Below are positions 48,719 to 57,763 of a stretch of 64,000 nucleotides of DNA, in pieces. The position numbers and the translations under genes are program-made. The DNA lies in contig NZ_QKKX01000057.1 in NCBI RefSeq assembly GCF_003434305.1, positions 1-64,000 of the forward strand. Reading direction: 5' to 3'. The first letter of the stretch is position 1. Each line of letters begins with the position of its first letter. The notes beneath the pieces are model-generated. The model did not search any database. It saw only the letters and a program-made list of their open reading frames with translations, and was not told where the DNA came from. The stretch is from Micromonospora sp. MW-13. GTDB taxonomy: Bacteria; Actinomycetota; Actinomycetes; Mycobacteriales; Micromonosporaceae.

Positions 48719-49638
48719 CCGCCCGAGGCTACCCGCCGGGGCGGCACTGGCACGGTGGTCAGGTCCTCGGCGACCACCAGCTCGCCGGCGAAGTGCTCCC
48801 GGGCCTCGTCGGCGAAGCGCCGGGCGTCGGCGTACCGCTGGGAGAAGTGGGTGAGCACCAGTGTGCGTACCCCCGACTCGGCCGCCACCCGGGCGGCCTG
48901 GCCGGCCGTGAGGTGCCCGACCTCGGCGGCGAGCGCGGCCTCCGACGCCAGGAACGTCGACTCGATGACCAGCAGGTCGGCGTGCTCGGCGAGGGCGTAC
49001 ACCCCGTCGCAGAGCCCGGTGTCCATGACGAAGGCGAACCGCTGCCCCGGCCGGGTCACGCTCACCTCGTCCCGGCTGACGCGGCGTCCGCCGACCTCCA
49101 GGTGGCCGGCGCGGAGCAACTCCCCGACGGCCGGTCCCGCGATGCCGTACGCGGCCAGCCGCTCCGGCAGCATCCGGCAGCCGTCCGGCTCGACCAGCCG
49201 GTAGCCGTACGTCTCGATCGGGTGCCGCAGCCGGCGGGCCTCCAGCGTGCCGGCGCGCAGGGCGATCCGCTGCCCGTCGGCGGTGATCGGCTCGACGGCC
49301 AGCTCGGCGGTCTCGTGGAAGCTCGACGCGTGCCGCAGCCGGGCGAAGTACTCGGCGCCGCCGGCCGGGAAGTGCACCGCCACCGGGCGCGGGACCCGGT
49401 CCAGGGAGAGCCGCTGGATGGTGCCGGGCAGGCCGAGGCAGTGGTCGCCGTGGAAGTGGGTGACGCAGATCCGGGTCAGGTCGGTGGCGGTGACGCCGGT
49501 GTGCAGGAGCTGCCGCTGGCTGCCCTCGCCCGGGTCGAACAGGATCACCTCGTCGTCCCAGCGCAGCACGTACCCGTTGTGGTTGCGCGCCCGGGTCGGC
49601 GCCTGGCTGGCCGTCCCGAGCACCACCAGCTCACGCAT
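48715..49638 (-). CDS. rnz: ribonuclease Z
   Basis: The 307-residue metallo-beta-lactamase enzyme trims 3' ends of tRNA precursors, which matters here because the encoded tRNA lacks CCA. It has the metal motif HFHGDH (residues 61-66), the early [29 protein letters not shown], and a final LTHFSQRY histidine. ATG 49638 is the chosen start because it gives the normal N-terminus (RELVVLGTA); upstream codons in frame are not family-like. No Shine-Dalgarno or -10 box is close. Confidence 0.92.
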   Translation of the reverse strand: MRELVVLGTASQAPTRARNHNGYVLRWDDEVILFDPGEGSQRQLLHTGVTATDLTRICVTHFHGDHCLGLPGTIQRLSLDRVPRPVAVHFPAGGAEYFARLRHASSFHETAELAVEPITADGQRIALRAGTLEARRLRHPIETYGYRLVEPDGCRMLPERLAAYGIAGPAVGELLRAGHLEVGGRRVSRDEVSVTRPGQRFAFVMDTGLCDGVYALAEHADLLVIESTFLASEAALAAEVGHLTAGQAARVAAESGVRTLVLTHFSQRYADARRFADEAREHFAGELVVAEDLTTVPVPPRRVASGG

Positions 49639-49693
49639 GGACAAAGCGGCCTCCCCGGCTGAGCTGACCGGTCCGGCTCCGCCGGACATGAAG

Positions 49694-49757
49694 CGACCCC
49701 CGGGGCTTCCGTGCTCGCGCACGGGCCGGCTGGACTGGGCCGGCACCCCGGGGGTCG
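49694..49757 (-). other. 12-bp inverted repeat in the rnz upstream region
   Basis: CGACCCCCGGGG (49694-49705) is inverted at 49746-49757 around a 40-nt spacer. It lies 56 nt before the rnz ATG and could form a leader hairpin. Confidence 0.5.
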
Positions 49758-49814
49758 GGTGGCTGTCGTGGTTTCGCCGCACCGCTGCCACACGGTCTCG
49801 ACGATGGTGCATTT

Positions 49815-49832
49815 GCCCGCCTCACGGCGGGC
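49815..49832. terminator. tetraloop hairpin in the rnz upstream region
   Basis: GCCCGCC / GGCGGGC with loop TCAC on the plus strand, followed by GAG and TTTT there. On the minus strand, which would be the rnz leader, the same stem lies downstream of the small ORF at 49858. It may be an attenuator or a terminator. Confidence 0.5.
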
Positions 49833-49857
49833 GAGTTTTCACTGTCGAGGACAGCGG

Positions 49858-49929
49858 CTAGCGGACAGCCACCTCACGAGTCCGATTGCTATACAAGTCT
49901 GGACCACCTCCTTTCCCGTGTACGACCAC
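49858..49929 (-). CDS. candidate leader peptide upstream of rnz
   Basis: A 23-residue ORF (GTG start) ends PDLYSNRTREVAVR. Inside it is a near-perfect Shine-Dalgarno (AAAGGAGG, minus strand of 49907-49914) placed 10 nt before a TTG that would give MYSNRTREVAVR. Such a strong ribosome site in a gene-poor stretch is unusual. It could be a real short peptide or part of a regulatory RNA. The evidence is the SD strength and position only. Confidence 0.35.
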   Translation of the reverse strand: MVVHGKGGGPDLYSNRTREVAVR

Positions 49930-50034
49930 GCTATCCACTTCCCCGGGGTGGCGGCAACGGATTTCGATCACAGGGCCGGAAGGGCGGCGACCGTTCGTGC
50001 CGGCGTCCCTGGTCAGGAGGTAGTTGTGCGGACG

Positions 50035-50197
50035 CTTTGGAGCTGAGTCGTCTACGACATCACGCGCCCGGCGCCCGATCCGTCCACGGCATCACGCGCC
50101 CGGCGCCCCGATCCGTCCACGACACGCGCCCGGCGCCCGATCCGTCCACGACATCACGCGCCCGGCACCCGATCCGTCCACGACATCAGCTCCAAAG
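50035..50197. repeat. palindrome-ended element with 32-bp tandem units (copy 2 of the TGGAGCTGA family)
   Basis: The ends CTTTGGAGCTGA (50035-50046) and TCAGCTCCAAAG (50186-50197) are perfect 12-bp inverted repeats. Inside lie four imperfect tandem units: 50054-50085 (32 bp), 50086-50118 (33), 50119-50147 (29) and 50148-50179 (32), consensus core CACGCGCCCGGCGCCCGATC. There are no spacers, so it is not CRISPR. The left 26 bp (50038-50063) match copy 1 at 29342-29367 in 24 positions. Confidence 0.9.
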
Positions 50198-50287
50198 GGA
50201 GCCGACGAGGTCTCCGGCCGCCCTCGACCGTCGGCTCACCACTACCGAACCGCCCCCGCCATGCGCACAGTCAGCCGAGGGGGGCGT

Positions 50288-51475
50288 TCAGTCGGTGATC
50301 CCAATCGGGCCCTCGCGCGGGCCCTCCTCGCTGGCCGGCTGCACCGCCAGCGAGGGGAAGTCGGCCAGGTCGCCCTCCGGCTCGGCGTCCCACTCGGGGA
50401 AGACCAGGTCGCTCTGGAGGTAGAGGCAGAGGAGCTGGGTCAGGTGGGCCAGCCCGTCGAGGTGGGTGCGCTCGTGGCCGTGGGTCGCGTCCACCCCGAA
50501 GCCGAGCAGGGCCACCCGGGCGTGCGCGCCAGCCTCGACCGCCGCCGCCACGTCCGAGCGGTAGTAGTCGAAGACGTCCCGGACCAGGTTTACCCCGTGC
50601 TCCCGGGCGATCGCCGCGAGGTTGCGGGTGAGGTGGTAGTCGAACGGGCCGACGCCGTCGCCCATCGCCAGGGTGGCCGCGTTCTCCCGGGACTGCTGCC
50701 CGGGGGCGACCACCGCGGCGTCCACGGAGACGATCTCCGCGACGTCCGGGTCCAGGCCGTGGCTGGCGCCGTGCCCGATCTCCTCGGTGACCGTGACCAG
50801 CAGGTGCGCGGTCACCGCCGGGGTCACGCCCGCGTCGACCATCGCCTTGAACGCGGTCAGCACCGCCGCCACCCCGGCCTTGTCGTCCAGGTGCCGGGAC
50901 TTGACGTACCCGCTGGGGGTGACCGCCGGGTTGGGCAGGAACGCCACGAAGTCCCCGGCGTCGATGCCGAGGGCACGCAGCCCGGCCTCGTCGTCCACCG
51001 GCTCGTCGACCCGGACCTCGACCTGCTCCCAGCCGACCCCCTGGAGGTCGACGCCCTCGTTGTAGCGGTGCCCGCTGGCCTTGAGCGGCAGCACCTGGCC
51101 GGTGACCACCCGGTCCAGATCGTCGGTGAAGATCCGCACGTGTGCGCCCTCGGCGAACCGGGCGCTGTGCGTGCCGATCTGCTTCAGCTCCAGCCGGCCG
51201 TTCTCCTTGAGCCGCTTCACCATGCCGCCGATGGTGTCGGTGTGCACCACGATCGCCCGGTCCGCGCCGGTCTCCCTGGGGCCCGGCAGGCAGGCGCTGA
51301 GCGCGCCCCGCCGGGTCAGCGTGGAGGAGATCCCGAGCGCGGAGAGGCGCTCGCCGACGTACTGCTGCACGTGGTCGGTGCGCCCGGACGGGCTCGGGAT
51401 CTCCAGCAGCTCCACCAGCACCTGGCGGAGGTAGTCCAGGTCGATCTTCAGCGGGACGGGATTGCGTGCGGTCAT
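50288..51475 (-). CDS. NAGGN-system M42 family peptidase
   Basis: The 395-residue M42-type aminopeptidase belongs to the osmoprotectant NAGGN trio. Metal ligands are visible as H78/D80 (VVHTDTIGG), D197 or D198 (RHLDDKAGVAAVL), E231/E232 (VTEEIGHG), D252 (SVDAAV) and a late His in THGHERTH. It may process or degrade the dipeptide osmolyte; its exact role is not established. The ATG overlaps the ngg stop (ATGA). Confidence 0.92.
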   Translation of the reverse strand: MTARNPVPLKIDLDYLRQVLVELLEIPSPSGRTDHVQQYVGERLSALGISSTLTRRGALSACLPGPRETGADRAIVVHTDTIGGMVKRLKENGRLELKQIGTHSARFAEGAHVRIFTDDLDRVVTGQVLPLKASGHRYNEGVDLQGVGWEQVEVRVDEPVDDEAGLRALGIDAGDFVAFLPNPAVTPSGYVKSRHLDDKAGVAAVLTAFKAMVDAGVTPAVTAHLLVTVTEEIGHGASHGLDPDVAEIVSVDAAVVAPGQQSRENAATLAMGDGVGPFDYHLTRNLAAIAREHGVNLVRDVFDYYRSDVAAAVEAGAHARVALLGFGVDATHGHERTHLDGLAHLTQLLCLYLQSDLVFPEWDAEPEGDLADFPSLAVQPASEEGPREGPIGITD

Positions 51476-53310
51476 GCCGGAGAGCTTGCCGCACCCGCCG
51501 GTGACCAGAGTCGTCGCGGTGCCCGCGTGCCGGGGAAGAGCAGGTCGACGAAGCGCTCGGCGGTCGGTTGCGGCTCGTGGTTGGCCAGGCCGGGCCGCTC
51601 GTTCGCCTCGATGAACACGTGCTCCGGCCGGTCCGGGGCGCCGACCAGCAGGTCGAGCCCGGTGACCGGGATGTCCAGCGCCCGGCTGGCCGCCACGCAC
51701 GCCTCGGCGATCTCCGGGTGCAGCTCGCCGGTGACGTCGTGGATCGTGCCGCCGGTGTGCAGGTTCGCGGTCCGGCGGACGGCCAGCACCGTCCCCTCGG
51801 GCAGCACGTCGCCCAGCTCGTACCCGGCCTCGGCGAGCACGTCCCGGGTCATGTCGTCCACCGGGATGCGGGACTCGCCCCCGGTCGCGGCGGCCCGGCG
51901 GCGGCTCTGCCGCTCGATCAGCTCGGCGATGTCGTGCATCCCGTCGCCGGTCACCTGCGCGGGCCGGCGGACGGCCGCGGCGACCACTTCGTGGTCGATG
52001 ACGATCACCCGCAGGTCCTCGCCGTCGCGCAGCTCCTCGACGAGCACGTCCGGGCAGAAGCCCCGGGCCAGCGCGACGGCGGTGGCGAGCGCCTCCGGGG
52101 TGCGTACCCCGACGGTGATGCCGTTGCCCTGCTCGCCGCGCGCCGGCTTCACCACGGCCCGGCCGACCTCGGCCAGGAACGCGGCGTCCGCGGCGTCCCC
52201 GGTCGCGGTCCGGCCAACCGGCACCGACAGGCCCGCCTCGGCGAGGATCCGCCGGGTCACCCGCTTGTCGTCGCACCGGCTCATCGCCACGGCAGAGGTC
52301 AGCTCGGACAGCGACTCGCGGGTGACGATCGTCCGGCCGCCGTTGCTCAGCCGCAGCTCGCCCCACGCCGGGTCGGTGACCTCCACCCGGATGCCCCGGC
52401 GCATCGCCTCGTCCGCGACGATCCTCGCGTACGGGTTGAGCCGGTCGTACCCGGGCGGGGTGGCGGGCAGGAAGAGCCGCTCGTTGATCGGGTTCTTCCG
52501 CTTCACGCAGAGCGTGGCGGTGCGGTAGAAGCCGAGCCGCTCGTACAGCCGGATCGCCCCGGTGTTCTCGGCCAGCACCGACAGGTCGACGAACGCCCTG
52601 CCGCGCTCGGTGAGCCGGGCGGCCAGCTCGGTGAGCAGGGCCTGGCCGGTGCCGGGCGGCGCGGTGTTGAAGTCCACGGTGAGGCACCACAGGCTGGCGC
52701 CGTTGTCCGGGTCGGCGAAGACCGCGACGTGGTCCACGCCGGTGATCGTGCCGACCACGTCCCCGGTGGCGTCCTCGGCCACCAGGTGCAGGAACCGGTC
52801 GGTGCGGGCGTTGTCGACCAGTACGTCGACCGGGGCGGTGACCATGCCGTTGCGGGCGTAGATCCGGTTCACCGCGTCCGCGTCGTCGGCGTCGCGCAGC
52901 GTCCGGATCCGCAGCCCGGGCAGGTCGTCCTGCTCGTCGGGGTCCGGCCGGCCGACCGGGCCGGCGGGCAGCCGCAGCCGGTACGTCAGCGACGGGTCGA
53001 TGAACAGTTCGTCGGGCAGCCGGGACACCAGCACGTGCGGGTCACGCAGGTAGATGCAGATGTCCCGGGCGCCGGCGGCCTCCGAGCGCAGCACCGCGGC
53101 CACGGCGGCCTGGTCGGCGAAGGTCTGACCGAAGACCAGCCGGCCCCAGCCGCAGTCGAGCACCACGCCGGCGTTCCGCTCCGGCCGCTCCGGGTCCCCG
53201 CTGCCGCCCGGGGCGACCGGGTCCCCGCCCGGCCCGACGCGCTCGCGTCGCCGGCCGAGCACCCGCTCCCGGTCGGTGGGCGCCGTCCCGGTAGCCAGTG
53301 TGTCGGTCAC
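51472..53310 (-). CDS. ngg: N-acetylglutaminylglutamine synthetase
   Basis: The 612-residue enzyme joins an N-terminal GNAT domain (about 134-270: VNRIYARNGMV, LYERLGFYRTATLCVKRK) to a C-terminal ATP-grasp domain (about 320-600: VVKPARGEQGNGITVGV, VFIEANERPGLANHEP). By family knowledge it acetylates glutamine and links it to a second glutamine, forming N-acetylglutaminylglutamine. The first 45 residues are variable. It starts 2 nt after the asnO stop. Confidence 0.94.
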   Translation of the reverse strand: MTDTLATGTAPTDRERVLGRRRERVGPGGDPVAPGGSGDPERPERNAGVVLDCGWGRLVFGQTFADQAAVAAVLRSEAAGARDICIYLRDPHVLVSRLPDELFIDPSLTYRLRLPAGPVGRPDPDEQDDLPGLRIRTLRDADDADAVNRIYARNGMVTAPVDVLVDNARTDRFLHLVAEDATGDVVGTITGVDHVAVFADPDNGASLWCLTVDFNTAPPGTGQALLTELAARLTERGRAFVDLSVLAENTGAIRLYERLGFYRTATLCVKRKNPINERLFLPATPPGYDRLNPYARIVADEAMRRGIRVEVTDPAWGELRLSNGGRTIVTRESLSELTSAVAMSRCDDKRVTRRILAEAGLSVPVGRTATGDAADAAFLAEVGRAVVKPARGEQGNGITVGVRTPEALATAVALARGFCPDVLVEELRDGEDLRVIVIDHEVVAAAVRRPAQVTGDGMHDIAELIERQSRRRAAATGGESRIPVDDMTRDVLAEAGYELGDVLPEGTVLAVRRTANLHTGGTIHDVTGELHPEIAEACVAASRALDIPVTGLDLLVGAPDRPEHVFIEANERPGLANHEPQPTAERFVDLLFPGTRAPRRLWSPAGAASSPA

Positions 53311-53312
53311 CG

Positions 53313-55097
53313 TCAGTCGATTCCGTGGCTCTGGAGCCACATTTCCAGGAGTCCCAGCTGCCACAGCTTGTTTCCGTTCAACGGGGTCAGTTCGGCGTTC
53401 GGGTCGGACAACAGCGCGTCGACGTACTCGGTGCGGAACAGGTTGCGGCGGCGGGCCTGCGGCGCATGCAGCGCGTCGCGTACCCGGTCGAGGAGCTTGC
53501 CCTCCAGGTGGGTGAGGCCCGGCACGGGGAAGTAGCCCTTCGGTCGGTCGATGACCTCGTGCGGCAGGACCCGGCGGCCGATCTCCTTCAGCACGCCCTT
53601 GCCGTCCTGGGCCAGCTTCAGCTCCGGCGGGCAGGTCGCGGCCAGCTCCACGAACTCGTGGTCGAGGAACGGCACCCTGGCCTCCAGCCCGTGCGCCATG
53701 GTCATGTTGTCGACGCGCTTCACCGGGTCGTCGGTCAGCATGACCTGGGTGTCGATCCGCAGGCCGGCGTCGACCGCCGTCTGCGCGCCCGCCCGGGCCA
53801 GGTGGGCGGCCACGAACTCCCGCGCCGGGTCGCCGTCGGCCAGCCACGCCGGGTCGAGGACCCGGGCCAGCCCGGCCGCGTCCCGGTCGAAGAACGCCTT
53901 CGCGTACGTCTCGGCGGCCCGCTCCCGGTCGACCCCGGCCAGCGGCGGGTACCAGTGGTAGCCGCCGAGGATCTCGTCCGCGCCCTGGCCGGACTGGACC
54001 ACCTTGACGTGCTTCGACACCTCCTGGCTGAGCAGGTAGAACGCCACGCAGTCGTGGCTGACCATCGGCTCGCTCATGGCCGCCACGGCCGCCTCCAGGG
54101 GCGGCAGCAGGTCGCGGGCGGCCACCCGGATCTGGTGGTGGTCGGTGTCGAACGTCTTCGCCACCAGGTCGGAGTAGACGAACTCGTCGCCGGTCCGCCC
54201 GCCGACGGCGTCGAAGCCGATGGAGAACGTGGACAGACCGCGCTGGCCCTCGCCGGCCAGCAGGGCCACCACCAGGCTGGAGTCCAGCCCGCCGGAGAGC
54301 AGCACGCCGACCGGGACGTCGGCGACCATCCGGCGGCGCACCGCCGTGGTCAGCGACTCCAGCAGGGCGTCCTCCCAGTCGCGGGCGGACCAGCGGGCCC
54401 GCTCCTCGTGCCGGGTGAAGGACGGTTCCCAGTAGACCCGCTCGCGGGTGCTGCCGTCCGCCTCGTACACCCGGACGGTGGCCGGGGGCAGCTTGGCCAC
54501 CCCGCGCAGGATCGTGCGCGGCGGCGGCACGATGCTGTGGAAGCTCAGGTAGTGGGCGAGCGCCACCGGGTCGATGGTGGTGTCCACGCCGCCGCCGGCC
54601 AACAGGGCCGGCAGGGTGCTGGCGAAGCGCACCACGCCCGGGGCCTCGGCCACATAGAGCGGCTTGACGCCGAGCCGGTCCCGGGCCAGCACCAGCCGGC
54701 CGCTGTCCCGCTCGCTGATCGCCACGGCGAACATGCCGACCAGGTGGTCGACGAAGTCCAGCCCCCACTCGGCGTACGCCTTGACGACCACCTCGCTGTC
54801 GCCGGAGGAGAAGAACCGGTGCCCCTTGGCCTGGAGTTCCTCGCGCAGCTCGCGGTAGTTGTAGACGCAGCCGTTGAAGACCCCGGTCAGCCCGGACGCC
54901 GGGTCGACCAGCGGCTGCCCACTGGCGGACGACAGGTCGATGATCTTCAGGCGGCGGTGGCCGAGGGCGGTCGGCCCCTGGGACCACACCCCGCTGTCGT
55001 CGGGGCCCCGGTCGCCCATTGTGGCCGCCATGCGCTCCACCGCCGCGACATCGGCCCGCGAGCCGTCGCGGCGAAACTCCCCAGCCAGTCCGCACAT
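53313..55097 (-). CDS. asnO: N-acetylglutaminylglutamine amidotransferase
   Basis: The 594-residue class II glutamine amidotransferase is asparagine-synthetase-like. Its start is fixed by the catalytic Cys2 (MCGLAGEF), exposed after removal of Met1. The glutaminase domain runs to about residue 200, and the synthetase domain has the ATP loop LLSGGLDSS (266-274). It amidates the acetylated dipeptide to give NAGGN, a compatible solute. It is the first gene of the trio. Codons upstream of 55097 in frame would hide Cys2 and are rejected. Confidence 0.94.
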   Translation of the reverse strand: MCGLAGEFRRDGSRADVAAVERMAATMGDRGPDDSGVWSQGPTALGHRRLKIIDLSSASGQPLVDPASGLTGVFNGCVYNYRELREELQAKGHRFFSSGDSEVVVKAYAEWGLDFVDHLVGMFAVAISERDSGRLVLARDRLGVKPLYVAEAPGVVRFASTLPALLAGGGVDTTIDPVALAHYLSFHSIVPPPRTILRGVAKLPPATVRVYEADGSTRERVYWEPSFTRHEERARWSARDWEDALLESLTTAVRRRMVADVPVGVLLSGGLDSSLVVALLAGEGQRGLSTFSIGFDAVGGRTGDEFVYSDLVAKTFDTDHHQIRVAARDLLPPLEAAVAAMSEPMVSHDCVAFYLLSQEVSKHVKVVQSGQGADEILGGYHWYPPLAGVDRERAAETYAKAFFDRDAAGLARVLDPAWLADGDPAREFVAAHLARAGAQTAVDAGLRIDTQVMLTDDPVKRVDNMTMAHGLEARVPFLDHEFVELAATCPPELKLAQDGKGVLKEIGRRVLPHEVIDRPKGYFPVPGLTHLEGKLLDRVRDALHAPQARRRNLFRTEYVDALLSDPNAELTPLNGNKLWQLGLLEMWLQSHGID

Positions 55098-55300
55098 GCC
55101 AGGCAATGCTGCCAGAGGTGAGCGTGGTTCGCCTGTTGAGGTGATGTCACTGCCGTTACGGCTTGCTAAGATGCGCGCCACCGCGCACGCGAAAAGTCCG
55201 GCGGCCGGTCGTTTGCGCCCGCCCCCGGCCGCCTGCCCGGTTCGCCAGGCCGGACAGGTGTGACAAACGCCACTTTGGACCGTCGTCCTGTGGGCGGCCT

Positions 55301-55329
55301 GACGCCGGCCGGTCCCGCCGGCCGGCGTC
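55301..55329 (-). terminator. perfect 12-bp hairpin after msrA
   Basis: GACGCCGGCCGG / CCGGCCGGCGTC with a 5-nt loop, 10 nt past the msrA stop on the minus strand. Confidence 0.78.
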
Positions 55330-55338
55330 CGTCGCCGG

Positions 55339-55998
<660 letters not shown>

Positions 55999-56145
55999 GG
56001 TGGAACTCCTCTCGTACCTGTCCCCGCGTGCAACACCGCCGGGCCCCGGTTCCTTACCCGCCCAGCCCGCGATCAGGCCGCGCCGCCCCGCCGCGGTGGC
56101 GGACCCGGTCGGTGGCGGGTCCGCCCGACCGGCTCGCGCCCCGGT

Positions 56146-56565
56146 TCAGCCGCCGGCCAGGGCGGCGGCGACCCGTTCGGCGTACCCCCGCGCCTCGGCG
56201 TCGTCGGCGTAGCGGGTGCGGGGCCAGAAGAAGCCGCGCAGGCCGTCGCCCTTCGTCCTCGGCACGACGTGGGTGTGCAGGTGCGCCACGGACTGGGACA
56301 CCCGGTTGTTCATCGCCACGAACGTGCCGCCCGCCGCCAGACCGGACTCCACCGCCGCGGCGAGCCGCTGGACCAGCCCGAAGTAGCCGGCCAGCGCGTC
56401 CGCCGGCAGGTCGGCCAGGGTGACCAGGTGGCCGCGCGGCACCACCAGCAGATGCCCCCGGAACACCGGCCGGGTGTCGAGGAAGGCGACCCCGTCCGGG
56501 GTGTCGGCCACCCGGAACGCCGGCACGTCGCCCGCCACGATCCCGCAGAACACGCACCCGCCCAT
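56146..56565 (-). CDS. HIT-family hydrolase
   Basis: The 139-residue protein has an N-terminal CxxC (C4, C7) zinc site and the histidine triad VAHLHTHVV (H95, H97, H99). It probably hydrolyses nucleotide phosphoramidates or dinucleoside polyphosphates (HINT or Ap4A-like). A -10 box lies 6 nt upstream, and the promoter region is shared with divergent metB. Confidence 0.92.
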   Translation of the reverse strand: MGGCVFCGIVAGDVPAFRVADTPDGVAFLDTRPVFRGHLLVVPRGHLVTLADLPADALAGYFGLVQRLAAAVESGLAAGGTFVAMNNRVSQSVAHLHTHVVPRTKGDGLRGFFWPRTRYADDAEARGYAERVAAALAGG

Positions 56566-56571
56566 CCGGCC

Positions 56572-56577
56572 AGGCTA
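56572..56577 (-). promoter_or_regulatory. -10 box for the HIT gene
   Basis: TAGCCT on the minus strand, then 6 nt, then ATG 56565. It lies only 8 bp from the metB -10 box. Confidence 0.5.
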
Positions 56578-56585
56578 ACCCCGAC

Positions 56586-56591
56586 TAACGT
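56586..56591 (+). promoter_or_regulatory. -10 box for metB
   Basis: TAACGT, then 7 nt, then ATG 56599. Divergent from the HIT promoter, so the -35 regions must interleave. Confidence 0.5.
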
Positions 56592-56598
56592 CTCGGGC

Positions 56599-57741
56599 AT
56601 GAGTCACGGCTTCGAGACGCTCGCCATCCACGCCGGACAGGACCCCGAGGCCCGCACCGGCGCGGTGATCCCACCGATCTACCAGACCAGCACCTACGCC
56701 CAGGACGCCGTCGGCGCGCCCCGGCAGGGCTACGAGTACAGCCGCTCCGGCAACCCCACCCGGGACGCGCTCCAGGAGTGCCTCGCCGCGCTGGAGGGCG
56801 GCCCCGTCGGGCTCACCTTCGCCAGCGGCCTGGCGGCGGAGGACACCGTGCTGCGCGCCGTCTGCAAGCCGGGCGACCACGTGGTGATCCCGGACGACGC
56901 GTACGGCGGCACGTACCGGCTGTTCGCGAAGGTGGCCGAGCGGTGGGGGCTGGCGTACACCCCGGCGAAGGTCTCCGACGTCGACGCCGTGCGGGCCGCG
57001 ATCCGGCCCGGCGCGACGCGGATCGTCTGGGTGGAGACGCCGACCAACCCGCTGCTCGGCATCGCCGACATCGCCGCGCTGGCCGCCGTCGCCCACGACG
57101 CCGGGGCGCTGCTGGTGGTGGACAACACCTTCGCGTCGCCGTACCTGCAACAGCCGATCGCGCACGGCGCGGACGTGGTGGTGCACTCCACCACCAAGTA
57201 CGTGGGCGGGCACTCCGACGTCGTCGGCGGCGCGCTGGTGGTGGCCGACCGTGGCCTGGGCGACGAGCTGCGCTACCACCAGAACGCGATGGGCGCGGTC
57301 AACGGCCCGTTCGACGCCTGGCTGACCCTGCGCGGGATCAAGACGCTGGGCGTCCGGATGGACCGGCACTGCGACAACGCCGAGCGGATCGTCGCGTACC
57401 TGGACGGGCACGCCAAGGTCGGTCAGGTCAGCTACCCGGGCCTGCCGTCGCACCCGGGGCACGAGGTCGCCGCCAAGCAGATGCGCCGGTTCGGCGGCAT
57501 GATCTCCTTCCGGGCCGCCGGCGGCGAGCAGCACGCCGTGGAGATCTGCAACCGGGCGAAGCTCTTCGTGCTCGCCGAGTCCCTCGGCGGGGTGGAATCC
57601 CTGATCGAGCACCCGGGCCGGATGACACACGCAAGTGCTGCCGGCTCGCCGCTTGAAGTTCCCGGCGATCTCGTGCGACTGTCTGTCGGCATCGAGACGG
57701 TCGACGACCTGCTCGCCGACTTGGAGCAGGCGCTGGGCTGA
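56599..57741 (+). CDS. metB: cystathionine gamma-synthase (Cys/Met PLP enzyme)
   Basis: The 380-residue PLP enzyme has the lysine K200 in VVVHSTTKYVGGHSD, EYSRSGNPTRDALQECLAALEGG, WVETPTNPLL, and the end RLSVGIETVDDLLADLEQAL. MetB makes cystathionine from homoserine ester and cysteine; close paralogues act as cystathionine gamma-lyase, and the sequence alone does not decide between them. cbs at 46.8 kb favours a working transsulfuration route. The predicted leaderless start needs no ribosome site. Confidence 0.93.
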   Translation: MSHGFETLAIHAGQDPEARTGAVIPPIYQTSTYAQDAVGAPRQGYEYSRSGNPTRDALQECLAALEGGPVGLTFASGLAAEDTVLRAVCKPGDHVVIPDDAYGGTYRLFAKVAERWGLAYTPAKVSDVDAVRAAIRPGATRIVWVETPTNPLLGIADIAALAAVAHDAGALLVVDNTFASPYLQQPIAHGADVVVHSTTKYVGGHSDVVGGALVVADRGLGDELRYHQNAMGAVNGPFDAWLTLRGIKTLGVRMDRHCDNAERIVAYLDGHAKVGQVSYPGLPSHPGHEVAAKQMRRFGGMISFRAAGGEQHAVEICNRAKLFVLAESLGGVESLIEHPGRMTHASAAGSPLEVPGDLVRLSVGIETVDDLLADLEQALG

Positions 57742-57763
57742 CCGCTGGCTGGGGAGGGTGGCC

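Noticed and set aside
49930-50034. Gene or RNA feature between the rnz upstream region and the repeat element
   Set aside because: No protein-like frame, hairpin or promoter stands out; it may hold the promoter of the rnz leader, but no box is convincing.
50054-50179. Possible CRISPR array
   Set aside because: The four repeated units are contiguous with no unique spacers, vary internally, and no cas gene is present.
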